In this document: positions 52,541 to 60,591 of the stretch, piece after piece
Position numbering within the stretch: position 1 is the first letter of the stretch
Layout: each line of letters starts with the position of its first letter
Source: Hymenobacter ginkgonis
Lineage (GTDB): Bacteria; Bacteroidota; Bacteroidia; Cytophagales; Hymenobacteraceae
Reading direction: 5' to 3'
Assembly (NCBI RefSeq): GCF_009755225.1
Contig: NZ_WQKZ01000003.1
Location: 434,001 to 498,000, forward strand
Length of the DNA stretch: 64,000 nt
Position numbers and translations under genes: made by a program
Notes under the pieces: generated by a model
Seen by the model: only the letters and a program-made list of their open reading frames with translations
What the model was told of the DNA's origin: nothing
Database searches by the model: none

Positions 52541-53863
52541 ATGGTTGCCCTGGCCTTGGTTTTTCCCCCAACGACCGACGTGCGGATTATTGCCTGGTTG
52601 GCTTTTTGCTTTTGGCTGGTAGCTGGTAGCCTGTTGGCTGGCCAAGGCAATGCGGCGCAGCGCCGCCTGGGTAGCGTGGCAATGGCTAAAAAGCGCGCCA
52701 GGCACTCCAAAATCACCACGCACAAAGCCGCTACCCGCGCCAAAACTGCCGCGCGCACCAAGGCCAGCAAGCGCGCCAAGGCCGCTACCCATGCCAAAGC
52801 CAGCAAGCGCGCCAAAGCCGTTGTGCGCACTAAGGCAACCACGCACGCAAAAGCAGCCAAAGCCAACGCCCGCACTAAGGCCGCTACTCGCGCTAAAGCA
52901 GTTGCTTATACCAAGAAGGCTACCCGCGTCCGCACTTTTTCACGTACCAAAGTGGCTGCCCGCGTAAAAACTTCTGCCCACACCAAAGCTGTTGTTCGTG
53001 CAAAGAAACTTGCTCACGCCAAAGTAATTGCGCGCACCAAAGCCACGGCCCACGCCACAGCTAGCAAGCGCGCCAAAGCCCCCAAAACCATATACCACGC
53101 CCAGGCCAACGTCAGTCGCTACAAGGCGGCCGGCAGCTTGCACACGCCCGGCCGCTACCGCCTGCGCACCGTGGTGCTCGATGCGGGCCACGGGGGTAAG
53201 GACATTGGCTGCAACGGCGCCGATGCCCACGAGGCCGACGTGGCGCTGTCGATTATCCGGGCACTGGGCCGCCAAATTGAGGACAGTATGCCCGACGTGC
53301 GGGTTATTTACACCCGCAAAACCGACGTGTTTGTGGAGCTTGACGAGCGCGCCGCCATTGCCAACCGCAACCACGCCGACCTTTTCATCTCGGTGCACTG
53401 CAATGCGGGCCCCCGCGGCTCGCGCGGTACCGAAGTCTGGACGATGGGCCTGCACAAGACCGAAGCAAACCTGGGGGTAGCGCAGCGCGAAAACTCGGTT
53501 ATTTTGCAAGAAAAAGATTATCAGCGCCGCTACGACGGCTTCGACCCGCGCTCGCCGCAGTCGCACATCCTGTTTTCCCTCTTTCAAAGCGCCTATATCA
53601 CCAATTCGCTACGCTTTGCCCAGCGCATCGACCGGCAATTTCGCACCAGCGTGGGGCGCAATTCACGCGGCGTGAAGCAAGCTGGTTTTCTGGTGCTTTG
53701 GAAGTCCACGATGCCTTCCGTGCTGGTCGAAGCCGGATTTTTGACCGACCCCACCGAAGAAAATTATTTGGATGATAAAGCTGGGCAGCAAGCGATTGCC
53801 GGCGGAATCTACCGAGCTTTTCGCGAGTATAAGCACGACCTGGAAGGCGGCCCAGCCGAGTAA
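52541..53863 (+). CDS. N-acetylmuramoyl-L-alanine amidase with histone H1-like basic linker
   Basis: Cuts the bond between muramic acid and the stem peptide of peptidoglycan. The 440-residue protein begins with a membrane or signal segment (IIAWLAFCFWLVAGSLLAG at about 18-36). Next come about 130 residues of Lys/Ala/Arg/Thr repeats (units such as ATRAKTAARTKASKRAK). The C-terminal amidase_3 domain (from about residue 205) has DAGHGGKD, HEADVALSI, ISVHCNAG and LVEAGFLTD, covering the zinc ligands and catalytic Glu. The ATG at 52541 keeps the membrane segment; an alternative at 52682 (MAKKRARHSK) would remove it. The open frame upstream overlaps lptD and is not coding. Confidence 0.9.
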   Translation: MVALALVFPPTTDVRIIAWLAFCFWLVAGSLLAGQGNAAQRRLGSVAMAKKRARHSKITTHKAATRAKTAARTKASKRAKAATHAKASKRAKAVVRTKATTHAKAAKANARTKAATRAKAVAYTKKATRVRTFSRTKVAARVKTSAHTKAVVRAKKLAHAKVIARTKATAHATASKRAKAPKTIYHAQANVSRYKAAGSLHTPGRYRLRTVVLDAGHGGKDIGCNGADAHEADVALSIIRALGRQIEDSMPDVRVIYTRKTDVFVELDERAAIANRNHADLFISVHCNAGPRGSRGTEVWTMGLHKTEANLGVAQRENSVILQEKDYQRRYDGFDPRSPQSHILFSLFQSAYITNSLRFAQRIDRQFRTSVGRNSRGVKQAGFLVLWKSTMPSVLVEAGFLTDPTEENYLDDKAGQQAIAGGIYRAFREYKHDLEGGPAE

Positions 53864-54002
53864 GCCAGGATGGGGGGTAGGGCCGGCCCCAACATCCGGA
53901 GGCCGTTTGCCGTTAAGGGCAGCATAAGCGGGCCCAACGCAACCTTTTTGGTCGGCCCCACCATCTTCTAGTCGGCTTACTTCCGTTTAAATTTACTCTC
54001 CT

Positions 54003-55013
54003 GTGTCTAAAGAAATAAAAGTGGGCCTGTTGGCCGTAGTGGCACTGGTAGCCCTGGCCGTGGGGTTCAACTTTCTGCGAGGCAGTAATTTGCTCTCTAA
54101 CGACCGCACCTACTATGCTATTTACCCGAATGTGGACGGCCTCAACGTGGGGGCGCCCGTAGTGCTCAACGGCATCAAGGTTGGCCAGGTCAAAAACCTG
54201 GAGCTGCAACCCGAACAAGGCAACAACATTAGGGCTTCGCTGGAACTAGCTAAGGGCGTTACGCTTGGCGACTCGACCAAGGCCGGCCTCAGCGGCTCAT
54301 TGCTTGGCTCCAAAACCATTACGCTGATATTGGGGCGCAACAGCAAGGAGTTCACCGGCGGCGAAACTATTCGCACTACTACCGCTATCGGCATCGCCGA
54401 TGCCTTCCAGGCCAAGGCCCTCCCCGTGCTTGACACGGTGGGCGCTACGCTGGCGCACATCAACGGCTTCTTGAATAAGGATGCCCAAACCAACATTCAG
54501 GGCACGCTGGTGGGCGCCCGCCAAAGCACCGAGGCGCTCCAACGCCTGATTGCCGCCAACCAGGCCAACATCAACCAGATTACCCGCAACTTCGCGCAAA
54601 TGAGCGCGGCCCTCAACAAGAGCACGGCCAAGCTCGACCGCATTGCCACCAACTTTGGGCAGCTTTCTGACTCGCTGAAGAGCGCGCCGGTTGGCCCGGC
54701 ACTGCGCCGCCTCAACTCTACGCTAGCCGAAGCCCAAACCACGATGAGCGGCGTCAACAAAGCCCTGACTGACCAAAAAGGCTCGCTCGGCAAGCTTATT
54801 AACGACACGCTGCTGTATAACAACCTTAATGCTACGGCCGCTAGCTCCAATGCCCTGATTACCGATTTCAAGGTAAACCCGAAGCGCTACGTGCACTTCT
54901 CGGTATTTGGTGGGGGTAAGGATAAAACCAAAAAGGAAACCACCAAAAGCCCCGACGGCACCGTCACTACCGAAACCAAGCAGGTGAGCACTGTGCCCGC
55001 CGTAGTACGCTAA
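54003..55013 (+). CDS. MlaD/MCE-domain protein
   Basis: A 336-residue inner-membrane-anchored periplasmic lipid-binding protein. The N-terminal helix is VGLLAVVALVALAVGFNFLRG, followed by one MCE domain (about residues 38-115), with VDGLNVGAPVVLNGIKVGQV and the GLSGSLLGSKTITLILG strand, and then a long helical, coiled-coil region (about 140-290, rich in Ala, Asn and Gln). The GTG at 54003 is chosen; it fits the family start (SKEIKVGL). MCE proteins form rings that carry phospholipids between membranes. It follows the amidase gene, an order seen elsewhere in Bacteroidota; no MlaE or MlaF gene is next to it. Confidence 0.93.
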   Translation: MSKEIKVGLLAVVALVALAVGFNFLRGSNLLSNDRTYYAIYPNVDGLNVGAPVVLNGIKVGQVKNLELQPEQGNNIRASLELAKGVTLGDSTKAGLSGSLLGSKTITLILGRNSKEFTGGETIRTTTAIGIADAFQAKALPVLDTVGATLAHINGFLNKDAQTNIQGTLVGARQSTEALQRLIAANQANINQITRNFAQMSAALNKSTAKLDRIATNFGQLSDSLKSAPVGPALRRLNSTLAEAQTTMSGVNKALTDQKGSLGKLINDTLLYNNLNATAASSNALITDFKVNPKRYVHFSVFGGGKDKTKKETTKSPDGTVTTETKQVSTVPAVVR

Positions 55014-55043
55014 AGCTGGCGGCTGTCCTACTCCGTATCTTTG

Positions 55044-55070
55044 AAACCCGCCTCACAAGGGCGGGTTTTT
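55044..55070 (+). terminator. Rho-independent terminator after mlaD
   Basis: AAACCCGCC pairs with GGCGGGTTT and a T run of six follows, 30 bases after the stop. Confidence 0.8.
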
Positions 55071-55106
55071 TCTTGCTCCCTACCCCCACCCACCCCTAGT
55101 ACAGTT

Positions 55107-56735
55107 ATGAACGTCGAGTTCAACCGCAACGAAGACCAACTCAAACAACTCACCTTTCAGTTGCGCCAAAAGCTGGCGCGTGTGGCCCTCGGCGGCGGCG
55201 AAAAACGCCTGGCTGCCCACAAAGCCAAGGGCAAGCTCACCGCCCGAGAACGCATCGATTATCTGCTAGATAAGGGCGCGGCCCAGGTTGAAATCGGGGC
55301 CTTTGCCGGCGAAGGCATGTACCAGGAAGAGGGGGGCTGCCCCGGCGGGGGGGTAGTGGTGGTAATCGGCTACGTGCAGGGCCGCCAGTGCGTCGTGGTG
55401 GCCAACGATGCCACCGTGAAGGCCGGCGCTTGGTTTCCCATCACCGCCAAAAAGAACCTGCGAGCCCAGGAAATTAGTATTGAAAACAAGCTGCCTATTA
55501 TTTACCTCGTTGATTCGGCGGGCGTGTACCTGCCCATGCAGGACGAGATTTTTCCGGATAAGGAGCACTTCGGTCGCATTTTCCGCAACAACGCGGTGAT
55601 GTCGAGCATGGGCATTGTGCAGATTTCGGCCATTATGGGGCCGTGCGTGGCGGGCGGCGCCTACCTGCCCATCATGAGCGACGAGGCCATGATAGTGAGC
55701 GGCACCGGGTCAGTATTCCTGGCCGGCTCGTATTTGGTAAAGTCAGCCATCGGCGAAACGATTGATAACGAGGCGCTCGGCGGCGCGGCCATGCACTCCG
55801 AAGTATCGGGCGTAACGGACTATAAGTTCGATACCGACGAGGAAGCGCTCACCCACATCCGCAACATCTTCGACAAACTGGGCGCGCAGCCCACGGCTGG
55901 TTTTAGCCGCAAAGCGCCTACCCCCCCGGCCTTGCCCGAGCAGGAGCTTTACGGCCAATTACCGTCGGACCGTGCCAAGCCCTACGACATGATGGAAATC
56001 ATCAACCGGCTGGTTGATAATTCGGAATTTGAGCCCTACAAAGACCTGTATGGCCAAACGCTCATTTGCGGCCTGGCGCGCATTGATGGCTGGGCAGTGG
56101 GCATCGTGGCCAACCAACGCAAAATCGTGAAGTCGAAGAAAACGGGTATGCAAATGGGCGGCGTCATCTACTCCGACTCGGCCGACAAAGCTGCCCGCTT
56201 CATCATGAACTGCAACCAGAAGCGCATCCCGCTGGTGTTTTTGCACGACGTGTCGGGCTTTATGGTGGGTAGCCAGAGCGAGCAGGGCGGCATCATCAAG
56301 GATGGCGCGAAGATGGTCAACGCCATGGCCAACAGCGTAGTACCTAAGTTCACCGTTATCATTGGCAACAGTTACGGCGCCGGCAACTACGCCATGTGCG
56401 GCAAGGCCTACGACCCGCGCCTCATTGTGGCTTGGCCCAGCGCCCAACTCGCCGTAATGAGCGGCGCAGCCGCGGCCAATACACTCTTGCAAATTCAAGT
56501 CGCCAGCCTCAAAGCCAAGGGCGAAGTCATTACCCCCGAAGCTGAAAAGGAACTACTTGACCGTATCAAAGCCCGCTACGAGGAGCAATTATCACCTTAC
56601 TATGCCGCCGCCCGCCTCTGGGTCGACGCGGTCATTGACCCGCTCGAAACTCGCAAGGTTATTTCAGAAGGCATTGCAGCCGCGAACCACGCACCAATTG
56701 AAAAGGCGTATAATGTGGGCGTTATTCAAGTGTGA
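55107..56735 (+). CDS. Acyl-CoA carboxylase beta (carboxyltransferase) subunit, methylcrotonyl- or propionyl-type
   Basis: Transfers carboxyl from carboxybiotin to an acyl-CoA. The 542-residue protein has both halves of the carboxyltransferase fold: RERIDYLLDKG, GEGMYQEEGGCPGGGVVVVIGY and VDSAGVYLPMQDEIFPDKEH, then DVSGFMVGSQSEQGGIIKDG and NSYGAGNYAMCGKAYDPRLI in the C-terminal half. The text DSAGVYLPMQDEIFPDKEHF and the gene length are typical of methylcrotonyl-CoA carboxylase beta. The biotin carboxylase alpha subunit is not adjacent. The ATG at 55107 is chosen; the longer frame to 55041 overlaps the terminator. Confidence 0.92.
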   Translation: MNVEFNRNEDQLKQLTFQLRQKLARVALGGGEKRLAAHKAKGKLTARERIDYLLDKGAAQVEIGAFAGEGMYQEEGGCPGGGVVVVIGYVQGRQCVVVANDATVKAGAWFPITAKKNLRAQEISIENKLPIIYLVDSAGVYLPMQDEIFPDKEHFGRIFRNNAVMSSMGIVQISAIMGPCVAGGAYLPIMSDEAMIVSGTGSVFLAGSYLVKSAIGETIDNEALGGAAMHSEVSGVTDYKFDTDEEALTHIRNIFDKLGAQPTAGFSRKAPTPPALPEQELYGQLPSDRAKPYDMMEIINRLVDNSEFEPYKDLYGQTLICGLARIDGWAVGIVANQRKIVKSKKTGMQMGGVIYSDSADKAARFIMNCNQKRIPLVFLHDVSGFMVGSQSEQGGIIKDGAKMVNAMANSVVPKFTVIIGNSYGAGNYAMCGKAYDPRLIVAWPSAQLAVMSGAAAANTLLQIQVASLKAKGEVITPEAEKELLDRIKARYEEQLSPYYAAARLWVDAVIDPLETRKVISEGIAAANHAPIEKAYNVGVIQV

Positions 56736-56739
56736 TTAT

Positions 56740-56767
56740 TAGTAGGTATGGGCTAGTAGGTATGGGC
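56740..56767 (+). repeat. 14-bp tandem duplication
   Basis: TAGTAGGTATGGGC occurs twice in a row (56740-56753, 56754-56767), just after the carboxylase stop. The second copy contains the ATG of the next gene and the first a matching ATG-free frame, so the duplication sits at the junction of GC-rich and AT-rich DNA. Confidence 0.85.
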
Positions 56768-57079
56768 AACTGGCTAAATGAAAAACAGCAAGCGTTGAGC
56801 AACTTCATGAGCGAAATCTCAGAGGAAGCATGGCATGCTAGCTGGATGGAAGATTTAGAATATGTGCTGTGGTATACAATACTTCATGGACCGGCTAATT
56901 ATGGCCATAAATTCATCGACGAGCAAACAATTTCGCAGTTAAAACAGCTATTGGAAGGGGCAGATAGCTGGATAATATTTGATGACGATACGTGGGAAAC
57001 TGCTGTTGCGCTACCCCTATGGGAGGAGATGTTTCGAACAATTAATCCGGATAGGTATCTCCGATATTATAGGCAATAA
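56762..57079 (+). CDS. AT-rich orphan gene, unknown
   Basis: A 105-residue acidic protein (many Glu, Asp and Trp: EISEEAWHASWMEDLEYVLW, GADSWIIFDDDTWETA) with no signal peptide. Its look (small, acidic, Trp-rich, AT-rich DNA) resembles bacterial immunity proteins, but no toxin is near and no family is recognised. The ATG at 56762 is used rather than a GTG at 56732 overlapping the carboxylase stop. The base composition departs clearly from the region, pointing to acquisition. The gap from 57080 to 57368 holds the hairpin and promoter listed next. Confidence 0.65.
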   Translation: MGNWLNEKQQALSNFMSEISEEAWHASWMEDLEYVLWYTILHGPANYGHKFIDEQTISQLKQLLEGADSWIIFDDDTWETAVALPLWEEMFRTINPDRYLRYYRQ

Positions 57080-57215
57080 TATGAAATCATCTATGTCATC
57101 GCTGGCTGTAATAGGGCGGGTAGATAGCTTGCCTGCGTAGTATTGCCTTGCCGCTTGCACGACAGTCGAGGTGCAACATCCACGATTAGAAAAGCACAAG
57201 TTATGCTGCATTAAA

Positions 57216-57268
57216 CTTGCGTCAGTAAGGCATAAACGGCTTGTTGGTTTTGCTTGAGCTGACGCAAG
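57216..57268 (+). repeat. Inverted repeat in AT-rich gap
   Basis: CTTGCGTCAG (57216-57225) and CTGACGCAAG (57259-57268) are perfect 10-base arms around a 33-base loop. It may end transcription of the AT-rich gene or be a fragment of an inserted element; the word GTTAGGC follows at 57273. Confidence 0.45.
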
Positions 57269-57324
57269 CTTAGTTAGGCGTTAGTGAAATATACCCTATC
57301 CCCATACTACCTATCAAGCCTTGG

Positions 57325-57332
57325 TACCTTTG
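57325..57332 (+). promoter_or_regulatory. -7 promoter element for the DUF2490 gene
   Basis: TACCTTTG at the consensus; the predicted start near 57339 leaves a leader of about 30 bases to the ATG at 57369. Confidence 0.5.
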
Positions 57333-57368
57333 TGAAGCAGTAGTGAAATGTTAGCTGCTGCTTCACAA

Positions 57369-58154
57369 ATGCGCATTTCTACTATCGCGGGCTTGCTAGT
57401 GCTGTTAACCGCCGGCTCGGCCCAGGCCCAAACGCCCCTAAACCCTGTGCAGCCGTGGGGCAGCTGGCTGGTAGGCACGGTGCAGCTGCCGGGTAGCGCC
57501 AGCAATAAGTGGGGCGGTTTTGCTGAGGTGCAGGCGCGCACCAATGGCGTGTTTCACGATTACTTCTACAACGAGCTGAAAGCGGGGGGGAGCTTCGACA
57601 TCGACCCCAACTTTACGGTGACGGTGGCCGGTGGGCGCTACTCCACCTCCGACTACCAAGACCTGGGCGCCGGCCCGCTCAACGTGGAGAAACGCCTGTG
57701 GGAGCAATTTACCCTCACGCAGTATTCGCACCGGCTGAAGTTGGAACACCGCTACCGCATCGAGCAGCGCTGGCTGGCATTTCGCGACGGCGCCACCGAG
57801 TTTCGGCAGCGCTTTCGCTACCGGCTTAATGGCTTCCTACCCCTCAATGCCAAGACCATCGCGCCGGGCACGGCTTTTTTGTCGGCTTACGACGAGATTT
57901 TCCTCAATCCCAAGGGGCCCGTATTTGAGCGCAACCGCGTGTACCTGGGGGTAGGGTATCAGTTCAACCCGCACATTATTGTGCAGGCTGGCTACGTCAA
58001 CCAAGCCAACTACAACTACCAAACTACCCAGGGCCAGTTTATTCTGCAAAATACCGCCGCCAAAAACAACGTGGTGCTCAACTTTACCTACAAGCTATCG
58101 CACCGCAGCGCGGCCAATACGCCCACGGAATCGCTGCCTTCGCAGCCTGATTAA
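57369..58154 (+). CDS. DUF2490 outer-membrane-like protein
   Basis: A 261-residue exported protein (signal peptide MRISTIAGLLVLLTAGSAQAQ). The mature part has the alternating aromatic strands of a small beta barrel and DUF2490 marks: WGSWLVGTVQLPGSASNKWG, then RLWEQFTLTQYSHRLKLEHR, FRQRFRYRLNGFLPLN and YDEIFLNPKG. The C-terminal region is VYLGVGYQFNPHIIVQAGYV. Function is not known; likely an outer membrane protein. A start seven codons earlier (57348) is possible; 57369 is preferred because it begins the signal peptide directly. GGGGGTAGGG occurs inside the gene as Gly-Val-Gly. Confidence 0.85.
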   Translation: MRISTIAGLLVLLTAGSAQAQTPLNPVQPWGSWLVGTVQLPGSASNKWGGFAEVQARTNGVFHDYFYNELKAGGSFDIDPNFTVTVAGGRYSTSDYQDLGAGPLNVEKRLWEQFTLTQYSHRLKLEHRYRIEQRWLAFRDGATEFRQRFRYRLNGFLPLNAKTIAPGTAFLSAYDEIFLNPKGPVFERNRVYLGVGYQFNPHIIVQAGYVNQANYNYQTTQGQFILQNTAAKNNVVLNFTYKLSHRSAANTPTESLPSQPD

Positions 58155-58202
58155 GTACCTCTAAGCAATAGCCGGGCATGAGCCCTACCGGGTGGGGTAG
58201 GG

Positions 58203-58940
58203 CTACAAATGGTCGAGCCTGCCCCCGTCTACGCGCACCTCAGTGCCTTGCACAAAGGCCGCGTCGTCGGAGGCGAGGTAAGCGATGGCAGCGGCAATAT
58301 CTTCGGGTTTGCCCACGTCGTCGGGATTGATTTTCTCTACCCCCGACTTCACGTTCGGGTTATTCCAGAGCATGGGGGTATCGACGGCGCCGGGCAGCAC
58401 CGAGTTAATACGCAGGCCTTTAGGCTTGCCCTCGATGGCGGCCGAGCGCGTGAGCGAAAGCACGGCGGCCTTCGCAGCGGCGTAGGGCGCCACCAGTGCC
58501 TCGGTGGCAATAGCGTGGATGCTTGACACGTTGACGACCGCGCCGCCGGGCTTCATATGCAAAAACGCTTGCTTGGTGAAGTAAAAAGTGCCCAGCAAAT
58601 CCACGTTCAACACGCGCAGCCAGTCGTCGCCAGTCAGCTCTTCGAGGGGCTTAAACTGCATAAGGCCCGCGTTGTTGACGATAACATCGAGGCGGCCGAA
58701 CTTGGCCAACGTAGCCTGCACCGTGGCCATTACCTGCTCTTCGATAGCCACGTTGCAAACGCTGCCCAGCACATCGGGGGCGCCGGCTTTTTGCACGTCG
58801 GGCACGGCGGCGTTGAGGTTGTCCTGGCTGAGGTCGGCCAGCACAATGCGGGCGCCTTCCGAGGCTAGGCGCTTGGCCGTGGCTAGGCCAATACCGCCAG
58901 CCCCACCCGTAATAATGACCACTTTATCCTGAAATCTCAT
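58203..58940 (-). CDS. Short-chain dehydrogenase/reductase
   Basis: A 245-residue NAD(P)-dependent oxidoreductase of the classical SDR family. Cofactor motif TGGAGGIGLA near residue 11, then NNAG, the catalytic Ser in VVNVSSIHAIA, and Tyr and Lys in PYAAAK. The C-terminal text VQGTEVRVDGG is standard. It resembles glucose 1-dehydrogenase-like or 3-oxoacyl reductase-like SDRs; the substrate cannot be told. The ATG at 58940 is clear. It lies after the GH1-like gene, which is upstream on the same strand, but 77 bases and a hairpin separate them. Confidence 0.93.
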   Translation of the reverse strand: MRFQDKVVIITGGAGGIGLATAKRLASEGARIVLADLSQDNLNAAVPDVQKAGAPDVLGSVCNVAIEEQVMATVQATLAKFGRLDVIVNNAGLMQFKPLEELTGDDWLRVLNVDLLGTFYFTKQAFLHMKPGGAVVNVSSIHAIATEALVAPYAAAKAAVLSLTRSAAIEGKPKGLRINSVLPGAVDTPMLWNNPNVKSGVEKINPDDVGKPEDIAAAIAYLASDDAAFVQGTEVRVDGGRLDHL

Positions 58941-58979
58941 GGGAGGTAGTAAGCTGTGAAAGAAGAAAAACCAGGCTTA

Positions 58980-59012
58980 CTCGTAGCGGACTCGCAAAGG
59001 CTGCGCTACGAG
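58980..59012. terminator. Hairpin between the GH1-like gene and the SDR gene
   Basis: CTCGTAGCG and CGCTACGAG are perfect 9-base arms, 5 bases after the GH1-like stop on the minus strand. Confidence 0.45.
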
Positions 59013-59017
59013 CAACG

Positions 59018-60337
59018 TTAAGAGGCGCTTTGGAGCGGTGTATCGGCCGAAGCGATGGGGGCGTCTTGCGCTAGCTGCGCGTCGAGCCGTTTCTTTTGGG
59101 CCCAGGCATCGTTGCTTTCGTTGGGCATCACCAGCGGCATTTGCAAGCACATGCTTTGGGCGGGTAGCACCTGCTGCCACTGGCTAATGAGCTTTTTGTA
59201 GGCCTCGCCCACGGGGCGAATGTTGCGGTTTAAATCGTAGAGCCCCAGTGGATTCACGACGCCATTATTTTCGCGCAATGCAGTATCCCAGTCCACCTGG
59301 TCGATGAGCGAGTACCAAGTAAAGCCTACGATGGGCACGCCGTCGTTGCGCACGCGCAGGACATTGGCCCACTCTTTCCAAAGCCAATCCACGGCCTCCG
59401 TGCCTTTCGGGCCTTGCCAGAGGTTGGTTTCAGTGTGCATTACGGGCAGGCGGTAGCGGTCGTGGTACTGGGTAGTAATGACATGATAACCAAATATTTC
59501 GCCCGAAGCCGTGGTGCTGCCATCGGGCCGCACGCGGTGCTCATTGGTCTTGTAATAGTCATTGCCCATGATGCACTGGTGCTTGAGGTTATTTTCCAAG
59601 AAGAAGTGGTATTCTTCGCGCGTCATGCCGCTGTCCATCAGGTACTCATACATATCCGAATCGACGCGCCGGCCATAGTTGAGGTCGAGCGAGAGAAACC
59701 GCTTGGCATTGAGCAGTTCGGCGGGCTTGATAGCGGCTGGGCTATCGGCGTGAAAGTATTCTGATGACTCGCTCTGGATAAATAGCGCATCGGGCCGCAC
59801 CGCCGAAATAGCGTGCATGGCCAGTACATTGCCCTTCACAATGTGCTTGAGGGCCGTCACGAAGGCCTGGTCGCTGCTGAGCTGCTCATTCCACCAGCCG
59901 TAAAGAGCCGAAAACTCGGCGCAAACGTACATTTCATTTACCGGCGTGTAGAGTTGCACCCACGGGAAGCGCTGCGCAAACGCCCCGGCATACTGCCCAA
60001 AAAGCTCCGGAAAATCAGGGTTTTGGAAGTTGCCTAGCCAGTCGGGCACGCCAAAGTGGCACAGGTCCACGATGGGCATAATATTGCGCCGGCGCAAGTC
60101 ATTGAAGGTTTCGTCGGCAAACGACCAGTCGTATTTCCCTACCCCCGTCCAGGTGGTGTGGATGGGCGGGCCGTAGCGCAAAAATTGAATACCCAACTCT
60201 TGCACCAGGTCGAAGTCCTTTTGCCAGAACTTGTAGTGGCCGCACTTCTCCAACTCATCCTGGCGCAGCTTGCCATTCTGGATGGTTGGGTTACTATTTT
60301 CAATGCCAGTGGCGAAAAGAAACTGAGGAGCAGGCAT
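59018..60337 (-). CDS. Glycoside hydrolase family 1-like protein
   Basis: A 439-residue (beta/alpha)8-barrel protein related to GH1 beta-glycosidases. Visible: FLFATGIENSNPT at the start, HYKFWQKDFDLVQELGIQFL, the acid/base region YTPVNEMYV (NE motif), and near residue 315 HTETNLWQGPKGTEAVDWL. The nucleophile segment of GH1 is normally TENG; here it is TETN, still with the Glu. It lacks a signal peptide, so it is probably cytoplasmic. The last 45 residues are not part of the barrel. The ATG at 60337 (MPAPQFLFATGIE) is chosen over an extension into the divergent gap with poxB. Confidence 0.85.
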   Translation of the reverse strand: MPAPQFLFATGIENSNPTIQNGKLRQDELEKCGHYKFWQKDFDLVQELGIQFLRYGPPIHTTWTGVGKYDWSFADETFNDLRRRNIMPIVDLCHFGVPDWLGNFQNPDFPELFGQYAGAFAQRFPWVQLYTPVNEMYVCAEFSALYGWWNEQLSSDQAFVTALKHIVKGNVLAMHAISAVRPDALFIQSESSEYFHADSPAAIKPAELLNAKRFLSLDLNYGRRVDSDMYEYLMDSGMTREEYHFFLENNLKHQCIMGNDYYKTNEHRVRPDGSTTASGEIFGYHVITTQYHDRYRLPVMHTETNLWQGPKGTEAVDWLWKEWANVLRVRNDGVPIVGFTWYSLIDQVDWDTALRENNGVVNPLGLYDLNRNIRPVGEAYKKLISQWQQVLPAQSMCLQMPLVMPNESNDAWAQKKRLDAQLAQDAPIASADTPLQSAS

Positions 60338-60591
60338 ATAACAAAAAAGGAGGGTAGGGCGCGCCGCGCGGGTGGATTGCCACAGTACGCAAACCACCCG
60401 CCGAGTGCTGAAATTTTTGTGCTTTTCTTTTGTTGGTGAAGTAGTTATGAAGATTAGCTGAGCTTTATATGAAGGCCATAAACTGGGCTGAAGAGAGGTG
60501 GTCAGTTGCCATTGCCCGGCCAACGCGAAGGCTTGGCAGCCGTATGCTTAGGCAGCCGCCTGGCACTCCAAAGCCCTTCAGCAGTTAGCTT

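Noticed and set aside
57216..57285. Integron attC site, because GTTAGGC follows an inverted repeat near an AT-rich gene
   Set aside because: No matching RYYYAAC partner at the other end, and the arms do not follow the attC arrangement; no integrase is seen.
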